DNA of 64,000 nt from Sphingobium yanoikuyae (GCF_013001025.1 NZ_CP053021.1:4058001-4122000); one strand, 5' to 3'; shown: positions 36,377 to 46,759, numbered from the stretch's first letter. The notes: generated by a model from the letters alone, not told the origin. A program made the numbers and translations.

Positions 36377-37338
36377 GCCCCGGCCTCCTGCGTGGCGTCA
36401 TCGCGCATCTGGCGCGCAGCAGCCTCCCCCGCGATCGCGACGAAGGCGTCATGCAGGCCCGGCCGTTCGATCGACAGGCTTTCGATGCCCGCCTGACCGT
36501 CAAGCAGGGCGCGCAGTAGCGGTTCGATGCCATCATCGGGCAGCGCGAAATGCCAGGCGCCATCCTGTGCCAGCGTGTCGGTCGGCAAGGCGCGGCGCCA
36601 GGCACCGTCGCTCAGCCGTGTGCGCAATGTCACCTGGGGCGGCAGACGATCGCGCGCGTCGCTGACCGATCCTTCGAACCGGATGCGGCCGCCCGCGACG
36701 ATGGCGATGCGTTCACACAATCGTTCGGCATGGGCGATGACATGGGTGGAAAAGAGGATGGTGACCCCCTTGCGCGCCTGATCGCGGATCAGCGCCTCCA
36801 GCTTTTCCTGATTCATTGCGTCGAGGCCGGAGAAGGGCTCGTCGAGGACGATGAGGCGCGGTTCATGGACGATCGTGCCGAACAATTGCACGGTCTGGGC
36901 CATGCCCTTGGAGAGCTGGCGGATCGGCTTTTCGACCGAGGCGCCCATGCCATAGTCCTGGAGCATGGCGCGCGCCCGTTCGCGCCCGACATGGAGCGGG
37001 AGGCCGCGTAATGCGCCCATGAAGGCGATCGCCTCATAGGCCTTCATCGACGGGTAGAGGCCGCGCTCCTCGGGCAGATAGCCGACCTGCTTGGCCATGC
37101 GCAGCGGCGCGCCATCCCCCAGCAGGGTGCGATGGCCCTCGTCAGGGTCGATGATGCCGAGCAGGGTGCGCAGCAAGGTCGTCTTGCCCGCGCCATTCGG
37201 CCCCAAAATGCCGTAGATGGTGCCGGCGGGCACGGCGATATCGACGCCATCCACCGCGCGAAAATCGCCGAACGCCTTGACAAGGGCATGGCCTTCGACG
37301 GCATAGGGGGCGGCAGGAGCCGGAGTGTCACCGATCAT
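36373..37338 (-). CDS. ABC transporter ATP-binding protein (NatA-like)
   Basis: The 321-residue product has Walker A GPNGAGKTTLLRTLLG, the Q-loop region VGYLPEERGLYPSM, the signature LSKGMAQTVQLF, Walker B RLIVLDEPFSGLD and a switch His in FSTHVIAHAERLCERI, plus a C-terminal 80-residue extension typical of ABC-2 exporters. The ATG at 37338 follows AGGGGCGG; the open frame up to 37464 would overlap the start of queG. It pairs with the permease gene that overlaps its stop. Confidence 0.92.
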   Translation of the reverse strand: MIGDTPAPAAPYAVEGHALVKAFGDFRAVDGVDIAVPAGTIYGILGPNGAGKTTLLRTLLGIIDPDEGHRTLLGDGAPLRMAKQVGYLPEERGLYPSMKAYEAIAFMGALRGLPLHVGRERARAMLQDYGMGASVEKPIRQLSKGMAQTVQLFGTIVHEPRLIVLDEPFSGLDAMNQEKLEALIRDQARKGVTILFSTHVIAHAERLCERIAIVAGGRIRFEGSVSDARDRLPPQVTLRTRLSDGAWRRALPTDTLAQDGAWHFALPDDGIEPLLRALLDGQAGIESLSIERPGLHDAFVAIAGEAAARQMRDDATQEAGA

Positions 37339-37360
37339 CCGCCCCTGATAATCCCGGACC

Positions 37361-38419
37361 ATGCCAGTGCAAAACGAAACATTGGAGCAGCGCCTGAAAG
37401 CGCAGGCCGCGCAGTTGGGCTTTGCCGCCTGCGCGATCGCGCGCGCCGATGCCGCGCCGCGCACGGCCGAGCGGCTGCGCCAATGGCTGGAGGCCGGCCA
37501 TCATGGCGACATGTTGTGGATGGAGGAGCGGGCCGAGCAGCGCGGATCGCCCACCGGTTTGTGGCCCGAGGCGCGGAGCGTTATCATGCTGGGCATGAGC
37601 TATGCCCCCGGCCGTGATCCGCTGGCGTTGGCCGAGGTCGGCGATCGGGGCCGCATTTCCGTCTATGCGCAGGGTCGCGACTATCATGATGTGGTCAAGA
37701 AGGCACTGAAGGCGCTGGCCCGCTGGCTGGTCGATCAGCAGCCGACCGCGCTCAAGGTGTTCGTCGATACCGCACCCGTGATGGAGAAGCCGCTGGCGCA
37801 GGGCGCGGGGCTGGGCTGGCAGGGCAAGCACAGCAATCTGGTGAGCCGCCAGCATGGCAGCTGGCTGTTCCTGGGCGCCATCTACACCGAGATCGCGCTG
37901 GAGCCCGATCCACCGGAGGTGGACCATTGCGGCAGCTGCACTGCCTGTCTGTCATCCTGCCCGACCGACGCCTTTCCCGCGCCCTATATCGTCGATGCGC
38001 GGCGCTGCATCTCGTACCTGACGATCGAGCATAAGGGGTCGATCCCGGAAGAGTTCCGGGCACGGATGGGCAATCGCATCTATGGCTGCGACGATTGCCT
38101 GGCAGCCTGCCCGTGGAACAAGTTTGCGCAGGGGGCAGCGGCCAACCGCGCCTTCATCGGCCGGGCGGAGCTGGCGGCGCCGGCGCTGGGCGACCTGCTC
38201 GACCTGGACGATGCGGGCTTTCGCGAGATTTTCTCCGGGTCGCCGATCAAGCGGATCGGGCGCGACCGGATGGTGCGCAATGCGGCGATCGCGGCGGGCA
38301 ATAGCGGCGACCTGCGGCTGGTCGACCGGCTGCGGCCGCTGACATCCGATCCCGATCCGGTGGTGGCGGAAGCGGCCGAATGGGCGCTAGGCCAATTGCT
38401 CAGCGCTGCTGGAGCGTAG
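37361..38419 (+). CDS. queG: epoxyqueuosine reductase
   Basis: QueG makes the last step of queuosine tRNA modification using a cobalamin cofactor and two [4Fe-4S] clusters. The 352-residue protein contains [23 protein letters not shown] in two parts, the cluster motifs [16 protein letters not shown] and [15 protein letters not shown], and a C-terminal HEAT-like helical tail. It is divergent from the ABC exporter with only 22 bases between start codons. Its 3' end overlaps the convergent lipoprotein gene by 20 bases. Confidence 0.94.
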   Translation: MPVQNETLEQRLKAQAAQLGFAACAIARADAAPRTAERLRQWLEAGHHGDMLWMEERAEQRGSPTGLWPEARSVIMLGMSYAPGRDPLALAEVGDRGRISVYAQGRDYHDVVKKALKALARWLVDQQPTALKVFVDTAPVMEKPLAQGAGLGWQGKHSNLVSRQHGSWLFLGAIYTEIALEPDPPEVDHCGSCTACLSSCPTDAFPAPYIVDARRCISYLTIEHKGSIPEEFRARMGNRIYGCDDCLAACPWNKFAQGAAANRAFIGRAELAAPALGDLLDLDDAGFREIFSGSPIKRIGRDRMVRNAAIAAGNSGDLRLVDRLRPLTSDPDPVVAEAAEWALGQLLSAAGA

Positions 38420-38768
38420 CCGCGCAGGAAGCGTGGTCGACGTCTGTGCCGGCGGGCGTGCGGGCATCGACATGGGTCACCACCGGCTCCTTCCCCTTGC
38501 CGGGCGAATAGAGATAGGCGTCGAGCACGCAGCGACCATTGGCGAATTGCAGCTTGCGCACGGTCGTTTCGCGAATGTCGAGGCGCGGCGTGCCGAACAT
38601 CTGGGTCAGGCGCTTGGCATCCATGCCCATCAGCGGGCCGGTCTTGGTGAAGGCGCTGGCCGGCGGACCGGCGGGCGGCGGGGTGTAACTGGTGGCGGGC
38701 GGGACGACGCCGCCACAGGCCGCGAGCGGCAGCGACAGGAGCGCGGCGAGCGCGAAACGGGGCGACAT
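38400..38768 (-). CDS. putative lipoprotein
   Basis: The 122-residue product has a lipoprotein signal ([18 protein letters not shown], lipobox LAAC with Gly after), a Pro-rich linker ([16 protein letters not shown]) and a small mature domain with [20 protein letters not shown] and a single pair of cysteines. It is likely inserted in the cell envelope. No name can be given. Its start ATG overlaps the stop of the EI24 gene (TGATG), so the two are an operon. A 358-residue open frame that contains it is an artefact of high GC. Confidence 0.72.
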   Translation of the reverse strand: MSPRFALAALLSLPLAACGGVVPPATSYTPPPAGPPASAFTKTGPLMGMDAKRLTQMFGTPRLDIRETTVRKLQFANGRCVLDAYLYSPGKGKEPVVTHVDARTPAGTDVDHASCAATLQQR

Positions 38769-39442
38769 CAGACCGGCTTCCTCTTGGACCCTAGCAACAT
38801 GTGGACCGCCATAGCCGCGCTCCAGATCGGCGCAAGCAGGTTGACCAGGGGAATGAGGAAGAGAAGCGCCGAAACGAGGCCCATGAGCCACCGGTTGCCA
38901 CGGCCGATCGGCGGCAGGGCGGGATGGCGCGGCTCGACCATGTCGGCAAGGTCGCGGCCGAGCAGATAGGCGTTCACCGCCAGGAACAGCCCGATCGTGC
39001 CGACCCCCGTCACCAGTAGCAGCACATAGCCCGGCAGCGCCACCAGGTTCCAGCCCAAGGTGCGACCAACCGACCGCAACGCATAATGGAAGCTGCGCGC
39101 ATAGCCCACCGGCCTGCCCAGAGCCTGTGGATAAGTATCGCGCTCCACCGCCTCGATCACATCGTCGGCGAACAGGCCCATGACCAGCATAGCGATGGTG
39201 CGGAACAGCAGCCAACTGGCCGCGATCATGGCAAGGCCGGTGGCAGCCGCCTCCGCCATGCCGCCCCAACCGTCGCCCTCGCCCCAGCCGAAATGCAGGC
39301 GCGTGGCGTGAAAGGCCGCCCATAGGCCGACGCCCAGCAGGGCGAAAAGCAATAGGGTCAGCGCCAGCGTCTTGACCAGCAGCCGGCGGGCCGCGGCGTG
39401 GAAGATCAGGGGGAAGGCGCGCAGCGCCGCGGTGATGATCAT
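38768..39442 (-). CDS. EI24 domain (CysZ-like) membrane protein
   Basis: The 224-residue protein has four long hydrophobic regions (about 20-45, 65-95, 125-160 and 190-218). The phrase ALRSVGRTLGWNLVALPGYVLLLV and the late ALLFLIPLVNLLAPIWSAAMAVHML fit the EI24/CysZ family, in which some members transport sulfate. No cys gene is nearby, so the role is open. It overlaps the lipoprotein gene by one base. Confidence 0.82.
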   Translation of the reverse strand: MIITAALRAFPLIFHAAARRLLVKTLALTLLLFALLGVGLWAAFHATRLHFGWGEGDGWGGMAEAAATGLAMIAASWLLFRTIAMLVMGLFADDVIEAVERDTYPQALGRPVGYARSFHYALRSVGRTLGWNLVALPGYVLLLVTGVGTIGLFLAVNAYLLGRDLADMVEPRHPALPPIGRGNRWLMGLVSALLFLIPLVNLLAPIWSAAMAVHMLLGSKRKPV

Positions 39443-39561
39443 GGCCCGATATCCTGCGCCCCGACGCGCCCGTCAATCAGCAGCGTTGCGCCCCGCGCCC
39501 CGGACCGGTAGAGACGGCCCAATTTACCGCTATTTTCCCATCATCTTTCACAGGAGCTCGC

Positions 39562-40560
39562 GTGACTTCTTCCCCCACGCTTGACGTTGTCGCGATCGGC
39601 AATGCCATTGTCGACGTTCTGGCCCGCAGCGACGACGCCTTCCTGGCGCAGCATGCGCTGACCAAGGGCGGCATGCAGCTGATCGACGCCGAAATGGCCG
39701 AAACCCTTTATGCCGACATGCCCCAGGCCAAGGAAATCAGCGGCGGTTCGGCCGCCAACACGCTGGCCGGCCTCGCCGCGCTGGGCGCCAAGTGCGGCTT
39801 CATCGGCCAGGTCAATGACGACCAACTGGGTGCGGTGTTCGCCCATGACGTGCGCGCGCTGGGCATCAAGTTCGACACGCCGGTGATGCAGGGCGACATC
39901 CCGACCGCCCGCTGCCTGATCCTGGTGACGCCGGACGCGCAGCGCACCATGAACACCTTCCTGGGTGCCTCGCAGTTCCTGCCCGAAGCGGCGCTGGACC
40001 TGGAGCTGATTCAGTCGGCCCGCATCCTGTATCTGGAAGGCTATCTGTGGGATCCCGAGCAGCCGCGCGCCGCGATGCGCGCCGCGATCGACGCCGCCCG
40101 CAATGCCGGCCGCAAGGTCGCCTTCACCCTGTCCGACAATTTCGTGATCGACCGCCATCGCGCCGACTTCATCGACCTGATCGAACAGGGGCTGATCGAC
40201 ATCCTCTTCTCGAACGAGGGCGAAATCCAGTCGCTGGCGCAGGTCGATGATTTCGATGCAGCGCTGGCCCGCTTCGCCGACAAGGTGCCGGTGCTGGTGT
40301 CGACCCGCAGCGAAAAGGGCGCGGTCGCCATCGTCGATGGCGTGCGTCACGAGGCGCCGGCTGCGCCCGTCAGCCAGATCATCGACACCACCGGCGCGGG
40401 CGACCTGTTCGCCGCCGGCTATCTGGCCGCGCATCTGGAAGAGCGCAGCGTCGAGGATTGCCTGGCGCTGGGCGCGGCGGCGGCGGCCGAGGTCATTTCG
40501 CACTGGGGCGCGCGTCCCGAGGAAGATCTGAACCTGATCCGCGCCAAGCTGTTCGCCTGA
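39562..40560 (+). CDS. PfkB family sugar/nucleoside kinase, adenosine kinase-like
   Basis: The 332-residue protein is a ribokinase-fold kinase. It has the N-terminal GNAIVDVLARSDD, a GGSAANTLAGLAALG segment, and the catalytic loop DTTGAGDLFAAGYLAAHL with the Asp base. Sequence and length fit the bacterial adenosine kinase/ribokinase-like group, but the substrate is not certain. The GTG at 39562 is preceded by CAGGAG 5 bases upstream. A near-ideal terminator follows at 40578. Confidence 0.88.
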   Translation: MTSSPTLDVVAIGNAIVDVLARSDDAFLAQHALTKGGMQLIDAEMAETLYADMPQAKEISGGSAANTLAGLAALGAKCGFIGQVNDDQLGAVFAHDVRALGIKFDTPVMQGDIPTARCLILVTPDAQRTMNTFLGASQFLPEAALDLELIQSARILYLEGYLWDPEQPRAAMRAAIDAARNAGRKVAFTLSDNFVIDRHRADFIDLIEQGLIDILFSNEGEIQSLAQVDDFDAALARFADKVPVLVSTRSEKGAVAIVDGVRHEAPAAPVSQIIDTTGAGDLFAAGYLAAHLEERSVEDCLALGAAAAAEVISHWGARPEEDLNLIRAKLFA

Positions 40561-40577
40561 TCGCGACAGACACTGAC

Positions 40578-40616
40578 AAAAAAGCCCGCCTCTCCGGTCG
40601 AGAGGCGGGCTTTTTT
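40578..40616. terminator. strong bidirectional rho-independent terminator
   Basis: A6 (40578-40583), GCCCGCCTCTC (40584-40594), a 5-base loop, GAGAGGCGGGC (40600-40610) and T6 (40611-40616) make a perfect 11-bp stem with T runs on both strands. It serves the kinase gene on the plus strand and the flippase gene on the minus strand. Confidence 0.92.
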
Positions 40617-40626
40617 ATGGGGCGGA

Positions 40627-42159
40627 TCAGGCCGCGTTCTTCTGCTTGCGGAACAGGGCGCGGTCGTCCGGGCCGAAGCCCCAGCGCCAGATGACGAAGC
40701 CATAGGCGCCCAGAATCGCCCAGACACCGACCGCCAGTTCGACCCATTCGAAGCGCGCCGGCAGGGCGACGAAGGCCGCACCGACGATGCAGGCGACGCC
40801 CGAGGCGCTGAGCAGGGGCCAGCGCCAGGCATTGACGCGGGCGTGGAGCAGGCTGGAGAGCAGCCGCGCCTTGACGAAGGCGCCAGCGCCGAGCGCGATG
40901 CAGAGGCCCAGAGCGGGCGCGGCGGCCAGTTCCTGCGGCGTGAGGCCGAAGCGCTTGCCGAGCAGGATCAGGCCGAAGCTGAGCGCGGCCTGCAACGCGA
41001 TCATGCTGAGCGAGATCATCAGATTGCGGTGGCGGGCAATATAGACCAGCGCGGATTCGCTGACCACGGCGGTTGCGGCCACCACTTCGGCCAGCAGCAG
41101 GAAGGCGAGCGCGCCGGTGCCGCCGACGAAATGCGGACCAACCAGGCCCATGACGGCCTCACCCGGAATGCCGAGCGCCAGCGCGATGCCGGCCTGCGCC
41201 GCGATGATCCAGAAGCCGACCTGGCTGACCTGGCGCGCGATCGCCGCCAGATTGCCCTCGGCAAGGTTGCGGGTGATGACCGGGCCAAGGATCGGATCGA
41301 AGCTGGTCTTGAGTTTCTGCGGCAGCGAGGCGACCTGCTGCGCAACATAATAGATGCCGACGATCGCCGGGCTGACGAACAGGCCCAGGATCGCCATGTC
41401 GAGCCGACGCGAGCCCCATTCGACGCCATCCGCCGCGGCGAGCGGCAGGTTGCGGCGGGCGAGGCGCCAGAGCCGCCCGGCATCGGGACGCCAGCCATGC
41501 GGCCGGCCATAATGACGCCACATCGGGATGATCGAGGCGATCATCGCCGCGACCATCGATACGACATAGGAGAGGATCAGGCCGTCGCGCAGCGAATAAT
41601 AAGCGAAACCGAAGGCCCCGATGCTGATCGCCCAGGGTTCAATGATCGAGCGCGCGCGGACCGTGGCGCCGATGTCGAAGCGATAGGCGCAGGCGGCAAG
41701 CGCCACGTCGGAGGTCGCAACGGCGATGACGATCAGCGCCAGCAAGCGGTCGAGCCCGTTGATGCCGCTATTGGGGAACATCGCCTGGGGGAAGGCGATC
41801 AACAAGCCGGCACCCAGCAGCGACGCGATCAGCGTCACCACCATCGCGTCGGTCACGACATGGCTGTGCGGCCGTTCGGTCTGGGCGAGCGCGCCGGCAA
41901 GACCGCGCTTGAGACCCAGCGTCGCGATCTGGGCGACGAATTCCACCACCAGCACGGCATAGGCGAAGCGCCCCAGCGCATCGGCGCCATACCAGCGGCC
42001 GGCGATGAACAGGAAAGGCAGGCGCGCGGCGAGGCGCAGCAGGAAGCCGAAGACGTTGGTGCGTCCGCCCTTGGCCAGGGCGGCGATGTCATCCTTCTGT
42101 TCGGCAGGGGTCGCCTGCGCGGTCACAGGACCCTGGTCCCCCTCGATTGTCATGCTCAT
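40627..42159 (-). CDS. lipopolysaccharide/polysaccharide flippase, oligosaccharide-transporter family
   Basis: The 510-residue protein has about 12-14 membrane helices and the layout of Wzx-like flippases in the MATE/MOP superfamily, which move lipid-linked oligosaccharides across the inner membrane. Recognisable segments are GGRTNVFGFLLRLAARLPFLF in the first helix and FDIGATVRARSIIEPWAISI in the middle. No polymerase gene is next to it, so the glycan is unknown. The galU, GtrA and GT-C genes of this window could feed the same envelope pathway. Confidence 0.85.
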   Translation of the reverse strand: MSMTIEGDQGPVTAQATPAEQKDDIAALAKGGRTNVFGFLLRLAARLPFLFIAGRWYGADALGRFAYAVLVVEFVAQIATLGLKRGLAGALAQTERPHSHVVTDAMVVTLIASLLGAGLLIAFPQAMFPNSGINGLDRLLALIVIAVATSDVALAACAYRFDIGATVRARSIIEPWAISIGAFGFAYYSLRDGLILSYVVSMVAAMIASIIPMWRHYGRPHGWRPDAGRLWRLARRNLPLAAADGVEWGSRRLDMAILGLFVSPAIVGIYYVAQQVASLPQKLKTSFDPILGPVITRNLAEGNLAAIARQVSQVGFWIIAAQAGIALALGIPGEAVMGLVGPHFVGGTGALAFLLLAEVVAATAVVSESALVYIARHRNLMISLSMIALQAALSFGLILLGKRFGLTPQELAAAPALGLCIALGAGAFVKARLLSSLLHARVNAWRWPLLSASGVACIVGAAFVALPARFEWVELAVGVWAILGAYGFVIWRWGFGPDDRALFRKQKNAA

Positions 42160-42192
42160 GTCTATAGGCGATCTATTGTGTCGCGGCGATGC

Positions 42193-43164
42193 TTATTCAG
42201 GCCGCAGCGGACGCGCCAGCAGCGCGTCGATGACCTGTGCCAATGGTGCGGCGTCGCCGAGCAGGGCACAGACGGCTTCCACCACCGGCATTTCGACGCC
42301 GGCCGCGCGGGCCGCATCACGCAGCACCGGCGCGGTGTGCGCCCCTTCGGCCACGGTGCGACGGTTGGAGAGGAGGTCGGCGGCGGCCTGCCCCTCGCCC
42401 AGCCCCTTGCCGAGCGAGAAGTTGCGCGAATTGGTGGAGGAACAGGTGAGGACGAGATCGCCCAGGCCCGACAGGCCGCCCAGCGTTTCGGCGCGGGCGC
42501 CGCGGGCGAGACCGAAGCGGGTCATTTCGGCAAAGCCCCGGCTGATGAGCGAGGCGCGCGCATTGAGGCCGAGGCCGGCCCCTTCCGACACGCCGCAGGC
42601 GATGGCGAGCACATTCTTGACCGCGCCGCCGATTTCCGCGCCGACGACATCATCCGACAGATAGGGGCGGAAGGTCGGCCGGGCGATGCGCGCCGCCAGC
42701 TTTTCGACCAGCGCCGGATCGGCGCAGGCGAAGGTGACGGCGGTCGGCAGGCCCTTTGCCACTTCATGGGCGAAGGTCGGGCCGGAGAGGACAGCGATCG
42801 GCGAGCTTGGCTGCGCCTGCGCCGCGACTTCCGACATCAACAGGCCGGTGCCCGCCTCTATCCCCTTGGAACAGAGGACCAACGGCACGCCGGCCGGCGC
42901 CTGCGCCACGACGCTGCGCAGATGCTGGGCCGGGCTGACCACCAGGATCAGGTCGCGATCGGCCAGGTCCGACAGGACACCGGTCGCCCGGATCGAGGGC
43001 GAAAGCGGCAGGCCGGGCAGATAGAGCGGATTTTCATGGGCGCCGTTGATCGCGTCGACCACATCGGCTTCCAGCGCCCAGAGGCGCACATCCTGCCCGT
43101 CGGCCGCCAGCAACTGCGCCAGCGCGGTGCCCCAGGCGCCTGCTCCGATGACTCCCGCCTTCAT
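42193..43164 (-). CDS. gpsA: glycerol-3-phosphate dehydrogenase [NAD(P)+]
   Basis: GpsA reduces dihydroxyacetone phosphate to sn-glycerol-3-phosphate for phospholipid synthesis. The 323-residue chain has [14 protein letters not shown] (the dinucleotide site), [36 protein letters not shown] and [17 protein letters not shown] with the catalytic Lys. Its ATG overlaps the tsaD stop (ATGA), so the two are co-translated. Confidence 0.95.
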   Translation of the reverse strand: MKAGVIGAGAWGTALAQLLAADGQDVRLWALEADVVDAINGAHENPLYLPGLPLSPSIRATGVLSDLADRDLILVVSPAQHLRSVVAQAPAGVPLVLCSKGIEAGTGLLMSEVAAQAQPSSPIAVLSGPTFAHEVAKGLPTAVTFACADPALVEKLAARIARPTFRPYLSDDVVGAEIGGAVKNVLAIACGVSEGAGLGLNARASLISRGFAEMTRFGLARGARAETLGGLSGLGDLVLTCSSTNSRNFSLGKGLGEGQAAADLLSNRRTVAEGAHTAPVLRDAARAAGVEMPVVEAVCALLGDAAPLAQVIDALLARPLRPE

Positions 43165-44195
43165 GCCTTCACTCCTGCTCCACGCGCCTTTTCCGCCGTC
43201 GGATCGAGCGGCCAGCGCGGCCGGGCGGGGATGGTGAGATCGTCGGTCATGCCGGCCGCATAGCGCTCCGCGCCGGCCCAGGCGATCATCGCCGCATTAT
43301 CGGTGCAGAGCCACAAGGGCGGCGCGACGAAGGGCAGGCCATGATCCTGCGCCAGCGTGGTCAATGCTCCACGCACCGACTGGTTGGCGGCGACGCCGCC
43401 AGCGACGACCAGCGCGGTCACGCCTTCGCTCGCGGCGAGCGCGCGGCGGGTGCGATCGAGCAGGCAGTCGATCACCGCCTGCTGGAAGCTGGCGGCGATA
43501 TCCTCCACCGCATATTGGCCCGACTGCGCGGCGCGCATCACCGCGCTCTTGAGGCCGGCGAAGGAGAAATGGGGTTCATCGGTGCCGACCAGCGGACGCG
43601 GCAGCGGCACGGCGCGCGGATTGCCCTGCGCCGCCGCCTTTTCCACCGCCGGACCGCCAGGGAAGCCGAGGCCGAGCAGCTTGGCGGTCTTGTCGAAGGC
43701 TTCACCAGCAGCGTCGTCGATCGTGGTGGCGAGGCGGCGATACTGGCCGACGCCATCCACCCTGAGCAGTTGGCAATGGCCGCCCGACACCAGCAGCAGC
43801 AGATAGGGGAATTGCAGATTCTGGTCGGCGAGGCGCGGCGAGAGCGCATGCCCCTCCAGATGATTGACCGCGACCAGCGGCTTGCCGGCGGCATGGGCGA
43901 GCGCCTTGCCGGTGACAAGGCCGACCATCACGCCGCCGATCAGGCCGGGGCCGGCGGTGGCAGCGATGACATCGACATCGGCCAGCGTCATCTTTGCGTC
44001 GGCCAGTGCCGCCTCGACCAGCGGGGCCAAAGCCTCGACATGGGCGCGGGCCGCGATTTCGGGCACGACGCCGCCATAGGGGCGGTGCGCGTCTTCCTGC
44101 GTGGCGAGGCGATGGGCCAATATCTGCCCGTCAGCCGTCACCAGCGCCGCCGCGGTTTCGTCGCAGCTTGATTCCAGGCCGAGGATGATGGTCAT
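43161..44195 (-). CDS. tsaD: tRNA N6-adenosine threonylcarbamoyltransferase
   Basis: TsaD moves the threonylcarbamoyl group to A37 of ANN-decoding tRNAs, acting with TsaB and TsaE. The 344-residue protein opens with [15 protein letters not shown] and has the metal-ligand motif [17 protein letters not shown], the [14 protein letters not shown] site, [14 protein letters not shown], and the C-terminal [18 protein letters not shown] start it at the ATG at 44195, where GGAAG lies about 6 bases upstream; the ATG at 44207 is in the same frame. It is divergent from hemC with only 44 bases between start codons. Confidence 0.95.
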   Translation of the reverse strand: MTIILGLESSCDETAAALVTADGQILAHRLATQEDAHRPYGGVVPEIAARAHVEALAPLVEAALADAKMTLADVDVIAATAGPGLIGGVMVGLVTGKALAHAAGKPLVAVNHLEGHALSPRLADQNLQFPYLLLLVSGGHCQLLRVDGVGQYRRLATTIDDAAGEAFDKTAKLLGLGFPGGPAVEKAAAQGNPRAVPLPRPLVGTDEPHFSFAGLKSAVMRAAQSGQYAVEDIAASFQQAVIDCLLDRTRRALAASEGVTALVVAGGVAANQSVRGALTTLAQDHGLPFVAPPLWLCTDNAAMIAWAGAERYAAGMTDDLTIPARPRWPLDPTAEKARGAGVKA

Positions 44196-44239
44196 TGCCG
44201 CTTCCATCTAGTGCCCGTGGCCATTAGAGCAAGCCGCTT

Positions 44240-45166
44240 ATGAAAAGACCCGAACGACCGTTGCGCCTTGGCACCAGGGGATCGCCGCTTGCGCTGGCTC
44301 AGGCCCATATGACCGCGCAGGCGCTGCGCGACGCCCATGGCTGGGATCAGGACGCCATCACCACCGTCATCGTCCAGACCAGCGGCGACCGGATCCAAGA
44401 CCGGGCGCTGGCGGAAATCGGCGGAAAAGCGCTGTGGACCAAGGAGCTGGACCGGGCGCTGGCAGAGGGCGAGATCGACTGCGCCGTCCACAGCATGAAG
44501 GATGTCGAGACGATCCGACCCGATGCGATCCGCATTGCCGCGATGCTGCCGCGCGCCGATGTGCGCGACCGGCTGGTCGGCGCGGAAAATTTTGCCGCGC
44601 TGCCGCCGCAGCCGATCGTCGGCACCAGTTCGCCGCGCCGCGCCGCGCAGGTGAAGCGACTGCGCCCCGATGCGCAGATCATCCTGTTCCGCGGCAATGT
44701 TGCCACCCGGCTGGCCAAGCTGGAAGCCGGCGAGGCCCATGCGACTTTGCTCGCCGCCGCCGGGCTCGACCGGCTGGGCCAGGCGGACATTGGCGCCACG
44801 GTCGAGGTCGACACCATGTTGCCGGCGCCGTCGCAGGGGGCGGTCGGCATCGAGACGCTGGCCGACAATGACGCCATGCGGGGCTGGCTGGCGGCGATCA
44901 ACCATCGCGACACATTCGATTGCGTGATGGCTGAACGCGCGGTGCTGCGGGGCCTGGGCGGCACCTGCCATTCGCCGATCGCGGCGCTGGCGCTGCTGGA
45001 GGGCGGGCAGATTCACCTGCGCGCCGAGATCATCAGCCCGGAAGGGGACGAGACGGTGCGGGACGAGGCACGGCTGGCGCGCGGCGATTTCGACGCGGCC
45101 GAGGCGATCGGCCGGGGCCTGCTGGAGCGGGCAAGCCCAGCGCTGCGCAGCCTGTTCGAGGGGTGA
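44240..45166 (+). CDS. hemC: hydroxymethylbilane synthase (porphobilinogen deaminase)
   Basis: HemC assembles four porphobilinogens for haem, sirohaem and B12. The 308-residue protein opens with LRLGTRGSPLALAQAHM, has SMKDVET and the GTSSPRRAAQ arginine block, and the dipyrromethane-cofactor Cys in LGGTCHSPIAALA. Motifs and length are normal. HemD follows with an overlapping GTGA, so the two are coupled. Confidence 0.95.
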   Translation: MKRPERPLRLGTRGSPLALAQAHMTAQALRDAHGWDQDAITTVIVQTSGDRIQDRALAEIGGKALWTKELDRALAEGEIDCAVHSMKDVETIRPDAIRIAAMLPRADVRDRLVGAENFAALPPQPIVGTSSPRRAAQVKRLRPDAQIILFRGNVATRLAKLEAGEAHATLLAAAGLDRLGQADIGATVEVDTMLPAPSQGAVGIETLADNDAMRGWLAAINHRDTFDCVMAERAVLRGLGGTCHSPIAALALLEGGQIHLRAEIISPEGDETVRDEARLARGDFDAAEAIGRGLLERASPALRSLFEG

Positions 45167-45822
45167 GACCGCTCATCATCCTGCGGCCCGCGCCCGGCGC
45201 CGGCAGGACGGCGGACAAGGCGATGGCCATGGGGCTGGCGGTGCGGCTGTGTCCGCTGTTCGCGGCCGAGGCACTGGCCTGGACGCCGCCACCCGCTGAG
45301 GATTTCGATGCGCTGCTGGTGACGAGCGCGCAGACGGTGCGATTCGGCGGGGTTGCGCTGCAGGCCTATCGCGCCTTGCCGACCTATGCCGTGGGCGCGG
45401 CGACGGCCGAGGCGCTGCGGGAAGCGGGATTTGCCGATCCGGTCGCGGGGCATGGCGATGCCAGCGCGATCGCCGCGCGGATCGCGGCCGACGGGCACCG
45501 CACACTGCTGCACCTGTCGGGAGAGGCGGTGGCGCCGATGGACGCGGGGCCGCTGCGGGTGACGCGCGCGCCGGTCTATCGGATGATGCCCCTGCCCTGC
45601 GATCCGCTGGACCTGAGCGGTGGCGTGCTGCTGGTCCATTCTGCGGCCGCCGGCGCCCGGTTGGCGGAGATATTAGCCGAAAATCAGCGCGCAACCAGCG
45701 ACGTGGTGGCGATAAGCCCGGCCGCGCTTGCCGCCTGCGGCAGCGGATGGGGCAGCGCGCAGGCCGCCGACGCACCCAATGATGCGGCGGTACTGGCCCT
45801 CGCCCGTCGATTGTGCGAATGA
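45163..45822 (+). CDS. hemD: uroporphyrinogen-III synthase
   Basis: HemD closes and inverts the hydroxymethylbilane ring. The 219-residue protein shows the weakly conserved family traits: an RPAPGAGRTADKA start, the FDALLVTSAQTVRFGG block, YAVGAATAEALREAG and LHLSGEAV in the middle, and VVAISPAALAACG near the end. The family call relies largely on position, next to hemC. The GTG at 45163 overlaps the hemC stop. Confidence 0.88.
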   Translation: MRPLIILRPAPGAGRTADKAMAMGLAVRLCPLFAAEALAWTPPPAEDFDALLVTSAQTVRFGGVALQAYRALPTYAVGAATAEALREAGFADPVAGHGDASAIAARIAADGHRTLLHLSGEAVAPMDAGPLRVTRAPVYRMMPLPCDPLDLSGGVLLVHSAAAGARLAEILAENQRATSDVVAISPAALAACGSGWGSAQAADAPNDAAVLALARRLCE

Positions 45823-45850
45823 AACCGCGGTCGCAAACGAGAGAGACTTG

Positions 45851-46723
45851 ATGAACGAGCAGGAGAGTGTGGAAATTCAGCAGGAAACGCCGCCGCCCGC
45901 GCGCCGACGCACATCCTGGCTGACGCCCGTGCTGCTGCTGTTCGCGTTTCTGATCGGCATCGGCGTCACCATCTGGGCGATGCCGCAGATCGAACGGCGC
46001 TGGGGCCAGGACGAGGCGGCGGCGCCCGCCCTGCCTGCGCCGCTGCTGGGCAGCAACGCCATCCCGTCGGGCCGTCCGCTGACGGCGGATGCCGCGCAGA
46101 TGCTCGACGCCCGCGTGATCCAGCTGGAGGAGCGGCTCAACCGCATCACCGTCGAGGCGCAGGCCGCGTCGGGCAATGCCGCGCGCGCCGAAGGGCTGCT
46201 GGTCGCCTTTGCCGCCCGCCGCGCGCTCGATACCGGCGCCCCGCTCGGCTATGTCGAGGGGCAGTTGCGGCTGCGCTTCGGCCAGGCCCAGCCCCGCGCC
46301 GTCGCCACCATCATCAATGCCGCGCGCGAGCCGGTGACGCTCGCCGACCTGCGCGCCGGCCTGGTCGATGTCGCCGATCGCGTCACGTCCCCGCCGGCCG
46401 ATGCCAGCTGGTGGGACAGCTTCGAGCATGAGGCCCGCGAGCTGATCATCATCCGCAAATCCTCCACCCCCTCGCCGCGGCCGCAAATGGCGATGCAGCG
46501 GGCGCTGCGCTATATCGACGCCAGCCGGGTCGGCGCGGCACTGGCCGAAGTGGAGCGCATGCCCGATCGCGCGGCGGCCGATCGCTGGATGCAATACGCC
46601 CGCCGCTATCTGGAGGCGCGCCGGGCACTCGACCTGATTGAGACGGCGGCGATATTGGAGCCGCGCCAGCTACGCACGACCGAGGGCGCCAGCGTCGCCC
46701 AGACATCGCCCCTCGCCCCCTGA
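45851..46723 (+). CDS. mitofilin-like inner-membrane protein (COG4223 type)
   Basis: The 290-residue product has a Pro/Arg-rich cytoplasmic tail (residues 1-22), a membrane helix (about 23-43), then a helical periplasmic domain of about 240 residues, including ARVIQLEERLNRITVEAQA. Proteins of this kind follow hemD in alphaproteobacteria and are distant relatives of Mic60 of mitochondria, which shapes cristae. The ATG at 45851 fits the hydrophobic layout; upstream residues would overlap hemD. Function is inferred from order and layout. Confidence 0.75.
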   Translation: MNEQESVEIQQETPPPARRRTSWLTPVLLLFAFLIGIGVTIWAMPQIERRWGQDEAAAPALPAPLLGSNAIPSGRPLTADAAQMLDARVIQLEERLNRITVEAQAASGNAARAEGLLVAFAARRALDTGAPLGYVEGQLRLRFGQAQPRAVATIINAAREPVTLADLRAGLVDVADRVTSPPADASWWDSFEHEARELIIIRKSSTPSPRPQMAMQRALRYIDASRVGAALAEVERMPDRAAADRWMQYARRYLEARRALDLIETAAILEPRQLRTTEGASVAQTSPLAP

Positions 46724-46759
46724 GCTTCATTTCCTGAGACATACCGTTCATCGCTTGCG

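Noticed and set aside
40843..43263. An 806-residue plus-strand frame across the flippase and gpsA.
   Set aside because: It is a shadow of two convincing minus-strand genes, with low-complexity Arg/Gly/Asp-rich content.
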